Assembly (NCBI GenBank): GCA_021802375.1
Contig: JAKAAL010000117.1
Span: 1 to 9,290 of the forward strand
Source of the DNA: Bacillota bacterium
GTDB taxonomy: Bacteria; Bacillota_E; Sulfobacillia; Sulfobacillales; Sulfobacillaceae
DNA length: 9,290 bases
Direction of reading: 5' to 3'
Shown piece by piece: positions 7,255-9,290 of this stretch (within the stretch, counting starts at the first letter, position 1; every line of letters begins with the position of its first letter). The position numbers were made by a program, and so were the translations under genes. The notes under the pieces are model-generated. The model did no database searches, was not told where the DNA came from, and worked only from the letters and a program-made list of their open reading frames with translations.

Positions 7255-7376
7255 TATTTCACTCCAAGGCGCCATGCCAGGTCGCGCAGGGTAAGACTTC
7301 GTGCGTGTCGCAGCGAACGCAAACGCTGACCGAGCGCCTGTTGTTGGTAAAGTTGTGTGTCGTCTATGATGACCAT
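6735..7376 (-). CDS. HTH (XRE) regulator paralog 1, probably 3'-truncated
   Basis: A 213-residue frame and paralog of the upstream gene at 7382-7969: both begin M-[VI]-IIDDTQLxQQxAxGQRLR, carry an XRE helix-turn-helix at about residues 16-69 (LTLRDLAWRLGVKYQTISRWELG), and share EWG/SWG, NEWP/KEWP, SAA and LGT[KD]S landmarks. Similarity stops at LGTKS (residues 142-146, near base 6940). The paralog's last roughly 50 residues, with LTHRQRLLVEHILKA, have no counterpart here. From there the frame is antisense to the convergent + strand HTH gene. Its ATG lies five bases after the stop of paralog 2, so the pair is an operon with coupled translation. The Shine-Dalgarno sequence touches the ATG, which is odd. 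The DNA-binding part looks intact; the C-terminal function has probably changed or been lost. Confidence 0.65.
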   Translation of the reverse strand: MVIIDDTQLYQQQALGQRLRSLRHARSLTLRDLAWRLGVKYQTISRWELGNMRIGDKSLRRISNFFNVRPEWLETGNGASQPELDISPFPTEDVRREWGIDLNDIPNEWPSVFKDFLSAAVMFGMSPSVAGLENMLDRAKTLGTKSKIFDKVSGFDRQNTSNHDARRASMTAFERIEDTNRGKRAAPLSTNVLITGWVPTDGLLIIYAVRSAA

Positions 7377-7389
7377 CCTCCTTATTTAA
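7351..7389 (-). repeat. 39-bp duplicated start-region block, copy 1
   Basis: This block covers the end of paralog 2, the AAGGAGG site (7377-7383), the ATG (7374-7376) and the first codons of paralog 1. It matches 7944-7982 at 38 of 39 bases. Conservation is much higher here than in the rest of the two genes, suggesting a recent duplication edge, gene conversion or a constrained regulatory site. It contains GATGACCATC (7368-7377), one base off a perfect palindrome. Confidence 0.75.
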
Positions 7390-7969
7390 TTTTCCTCCAA
7401 GCATCTTCCATGCTATCCAACTCAGTGTTCGAGGCTTTCAGAATGTGTTCGACCAGCAACCGTTGCCGATGAGTAAGCGGGAGAGTCAATGCTGACTGTT
7501 CCGCAAGCTCTAGCTCTGGCGCGAGGGGAGAATCTGTACCGAGATTTCGAGAGGACTCTAAAAGGCGACTGAAACCCAAAGTGGATGGAGCCAAACCAAA
7601 CGAGGCCGCGGACACGATAAAGACCCGGAATGGGGTAGGCCACTCTTTTGGTAGCGACTCGATCGATACTCCCCATGAATCCCTCAAGGCCGATGAAGGC
7701 CAATCGAGTGTGGTATCCATCTCCGGAACCATTGGTTCCTTACCATTTCGCAACCATGGCTTAGACACCCCCAAAAATGTGGCTAATTTCCGGAGCGAAG
7801 CATCCCCAATCGCCATGTCACCAATTTCCCAGTGGGCAACGGTGGCGTGGCTAACCCCGACTTTTGTAGACAAAACGCGCTGAGTCAGGCCCCGTTCACG
7901 ACGTATTTGGCGCAAGCGTTGACCGAACGCCCGCTGTTGGTGTAGTTGTGTGTCGTCTATGATGATCAT
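7382..7969 (-). CDS. HTH (XRE) regulator paralog 2, apparently full length
   Basis: A 195-residue protein with an XRE helix-turn-helix at about residues 16-69 (GQRLRQIRRERGLTQRVL, VGVSHATVAHWEIGDM). A linker follows with DTTLDWPSSALRDSWGVSIE, then a helical part (EWPTPFRVFIVSAASFGLAPS), and the C-terminal LPLTHRQRLLVEHILKASN resembles the helical end of Cro/CI-type regulators. It is the first gene of a two-gene - strand operon; its TAA ends five bases before the ATG of paralog 1. AAGGAGG lies directly against the ATG at 7969 with no spacing, so either the site is used unusually or initiation is at the ATC or ATA codons six and nine bases further in. Upstream lies the IS1634-like element, and I see no convincing promoter before it. 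Likely a transcriptional regulator; target unknown. Confidence 0.75.
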   Translation of the reverse strand: MIIIDDTQLHQQRAFGQRLRQIRRERGLTQRVLSTKVGVSHATVAHWEIGDMAIGDASLRKLATFLGVSKPWLRNGKEPMVPEMDTTLDWPSSALRDSWGVSIESLPKEWPTPFRVFIVSAASFGLAPSTLGFSRLLESSRNLGTDSPLAPELELAEQSALTLPLTHRQRLLVEHILKASNTELDSMEDAWRKIK

Positions 7970-7982
7970 CCTCCTTATTTAA
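7944..7982 (-). repeat. 39-bp duplicated start-region block, copy 2, with palindrome
   Basis: Matches 7351-7389 at 38 of 39 bases and covers the start and binding site of paralog 2. It includes GATGATCATC at 7961-7970, a perfect 10-bp palindrome over the ATG that could serve as an autoregulatory operator. The upstream edge of identity falls after TTAAATAA, the stop context of a preceding gene in copy 1, although no gene precedes copy 2. Confidence 0.75.
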
Positions 7983-9290
7983 CTCAGACTCCGCATGTCA
8001 CCAAATGGGAATTACCGATTTAAATAGACAGAATATTACGCAAAGGATAATGGGTGCGTTACCGCGAATACCTTGGGCATGAATACTTCGTCGTCCTTAC
8101 CGCCGGTGGATTTATCCGGCGACCCGAACTTGTTTCCCCATACCGGGATTGCGTTAGCTACGCGGGTCCTGGCGGACCGTGCCAATTGGCTAGCCGTGGT
8201 GGATCGCATTCTCCCGTGGGACCCCGCGCGGGCGCGTATTGCTCCGAGCGTCATCCTGCTCATGCTCGTGATGAATGTCCTGACGCAACACAACCCGCTC
8301 TATCAGGTGGAACTGTGGGTGGAATCATTGCCCTTGCCCATTTTGTGGGGAAACACGGTGACGGCCCACCAATTCAACGATGATGCCTTAGGCCGGGTGT
8401 TGGAATCCCTCGCGGAACACGGTCGGTCACTTCTCGCGACCTTAGGCCCTCGGATGCAAGCGCTCCAAGAGAGTGGGCCCCGGATGTTGCACACCGACAC
8501 GACAGCGTTTGCCTTGTTCGGCGACTATCCGAATCCAGACACCGGGGCGACGGCACCGGTCGATCTCACGTGGGGTCATAGCAAAGACCATCGGCCCGAC
8601 CTCCGGCAATTGATGGCCGGGTTAACGGTGGATGAATCCGGTGCCGTCCTGGGGGGCAGCATCCTTTCGGGCAATACTTCGGACCGCGCGTGGCATCCCA
8701 CCTGGGTAGATCAGTTGGCGCAGGATTGTCCGGACCGTTTCTGGAAGGGCAGCTATTACATCGCCGACTCGGCTCTCATGACGGAACCCGCCTTAACCAA
8801 AATTCGGTCGCTGGAGATGCACTGGCTGGGCCGCCTCCCGGCGACCTTTGGATTATGTAATCAACTGAAGGATGCCGCATTCCGTCAACCGGAAGATTGG
8901 GTCGACATTGGGGCCCTCGCCGCGAAGCGACGAGCCACATCCGCCACGTATCGGGCCCAAACGCTAGACACCACCCTGTACGGCCAACCGGTACGGGCGT
9001 TTCTCTACCACTCGAGTGTCTTGGATAAGAAAAAAGAGCACACCGTTCGCCGGATGATTGCTCGGGAAGCGGAAGCGCTCGAAAAACGAGCCAAAAAGCT
9101 CGTCAAACAGGTCTTCCACTGCGCCGAGGACGCGACTACCGCCAGCACGGTGGCGTTGCGCGCCGCGAAAGTTCGGTGGCATGCGGTGACGCCGACGGTC
9201 ACCGCACAAACGGTGATCAAGCGCCCGCGAGGACGCCAGAAGGCCGACGTCGAACTGCCGACCCTGACGGAGTACACCGTCCACTGGCAG
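7983..9290 (+). mobile_element. IS1634-like insertion sequence, left part; right end outside window
   Basis: The element is defined by its transposase gene. Its left end must lie between the edge of the duplicated HTH block (7982) and the transposase start. I could not identify the terminal inverted repeat or target duplication because the right end is missing, so the left boundary given is the outer limit. The 7983-8078 gap is more AT-rich than its surroundings around 8015-8050 and holds no other supported feature beyond a possible 10-codon leader frame. Confidence 0.65.
8079..9290 (+). CDS. IS1634-like DDE transposase, 3'-truncated by window edge
   Basis: An uninterrupted frame of 404 codons runs off the window end. 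It resembles the IS1634 group of the IS4 superfamily. The N-terminal part (TGIALATRVLADRANWLAVVDRI, then SVILLMLVMNVLTQHNPLYQ) looks like the DUF4277-type N-terminus of these enzymes. The first catalytic aspartate is D140 in HTDTTAF and the second D230 in YYIADSALMT. A lysine/glutamate-rich helical part (KKKEHTVRRMIAREAEALEKRAKKL) follows near residues 310-345. The catalytic glutamate and C-terminus are beyond the window. ATG 8079 was chosen as the first ATG in frame; TTG 8073 is an alternative, and an in-frame stop at 8025 limits the upstream extent. There is no good ribosome binding site directly before 8079. The enzyme would cut and join the IS ends by the RNase H-like DDE mechanism. The visible part shows no frameshift. 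Confidence 0.85.
   Translation, partial: MNTSSSLPPVDLSGDPNLFPHTGIALATRVLADRANWLAVVDRILPWDPARARIAPSVILLMLVMNVLTQHNPLYQVELWVESLPLPILWGNTVTAHQFNDDALGRVLESLAEHGRSLLATLGPRMQALQESGPRMLHTDTTAFALFGDYPNPDTGATAPVDLTWGHSKDHRPDLRQLMAGLTVDESGAVLGGSILSGNTSDRAWHPTWVDQLAQDCPDRFWKGSYYIADSALMTEPALTKIRSLEMHWLGRLPATFGLCNQLKDAAFRQPEDWVDIGALAAKRRATSATYRAQTLDTTLYGQPVRAFLYHSSVLDKKKEHTVRRMIAREAEALEKRAKKLVKQVFHCAEDATTASTVALRAAKVRWHAVTPTVTAQTVIKRPRGRQKADVELPTLTEYTVHWQ

Noticed and set aside
8015..8061. Promoter for the - strand HTH operon (TAATAT at 8033-8038)
   Set aside because: The matching -35 position reads TAACGC, a weak fit, and the spot may be inside the insertion sequence, so it is not listed as a feature.
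8964..9284. Minus-strand frames opposite the transposase (8964-9284, 9005-9277, 8036-8293)
   Set aside because: They overlap a continuous transposase frame with recognisable catalytic motifs and have no support of their own.

Overview
The window holds the downstream part of a type IV CRISPR-Cas locus, followed by a cluster of four small HTH (XRE/Cro-like) regulator genes and the left part of an IS1634-like insertion sequence. Strong GGAGG-type ribosome binding sites and medium-high GC suggest a Gram-positive host of moderately high GC. An acidophilic Bacillota such as Sulfobacillus, or a plasmid or integrative element in one, is a reasonable guess. That is inference from style only; no taxonomic marker is present.

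Region 1 (1-3857, + strand) has three genes in one direction: the 3' part of a csf2/Cas7-like backbone gene, a csf3/Cas5-like gene overlapping it by one base, and after 53 bp a 773-residue RecD-like superfamily 1 helicase. A RecD-type helicase in place of the usual DinG-like Csf4 is, from what I remember of the classification, the mark of subtype IV-D. No cas1, cas2, csf1, cas6/csf5 or nuclease gene lies in the window; effector genes may lie upstream of base 1.

Region 2 (3858-5407) has a 116-bp leader-like gap and then a CRISPR array of 22 well-conserved 28-bp repeats plus one degenerate terminal repeat, with 22 spacers. All spacers differ and run 34-38 nt, except the last at 29 nt. The decayed right end and the invariant TAAAAAG tail after the repeat hairpin suggest transcription rightwards, away from the cas genes, with a 7-nt crRNA tag.

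Region 3 (5408-7982) has two HTH genes on the + strand, the first starting only 20 bp after the last repeat, facing two paralogous HTH genes on the - strand. The inner genes of the two pairs overlap tail-to-tail by 520 bp. Sequence character suggests both have lost their native C-termini at a junction near 6940. The - strand paralogs share a near-identical 39-bp block over their starts, with a Shine-Dalgarno sequence touching the ATG.

Region 4 (about 7983-9290) is an IS1634-like transposase reading off the window end.

Taken together, Csf2, Csf3 and crRNA would form a targeting complex that recruits the RecD-like helicase to invading DNA, often plasmids in type IV systems. Whether the HTH cluster controls this locus or is unrelated mobile-element cargo cannot be settled from sequence alone.
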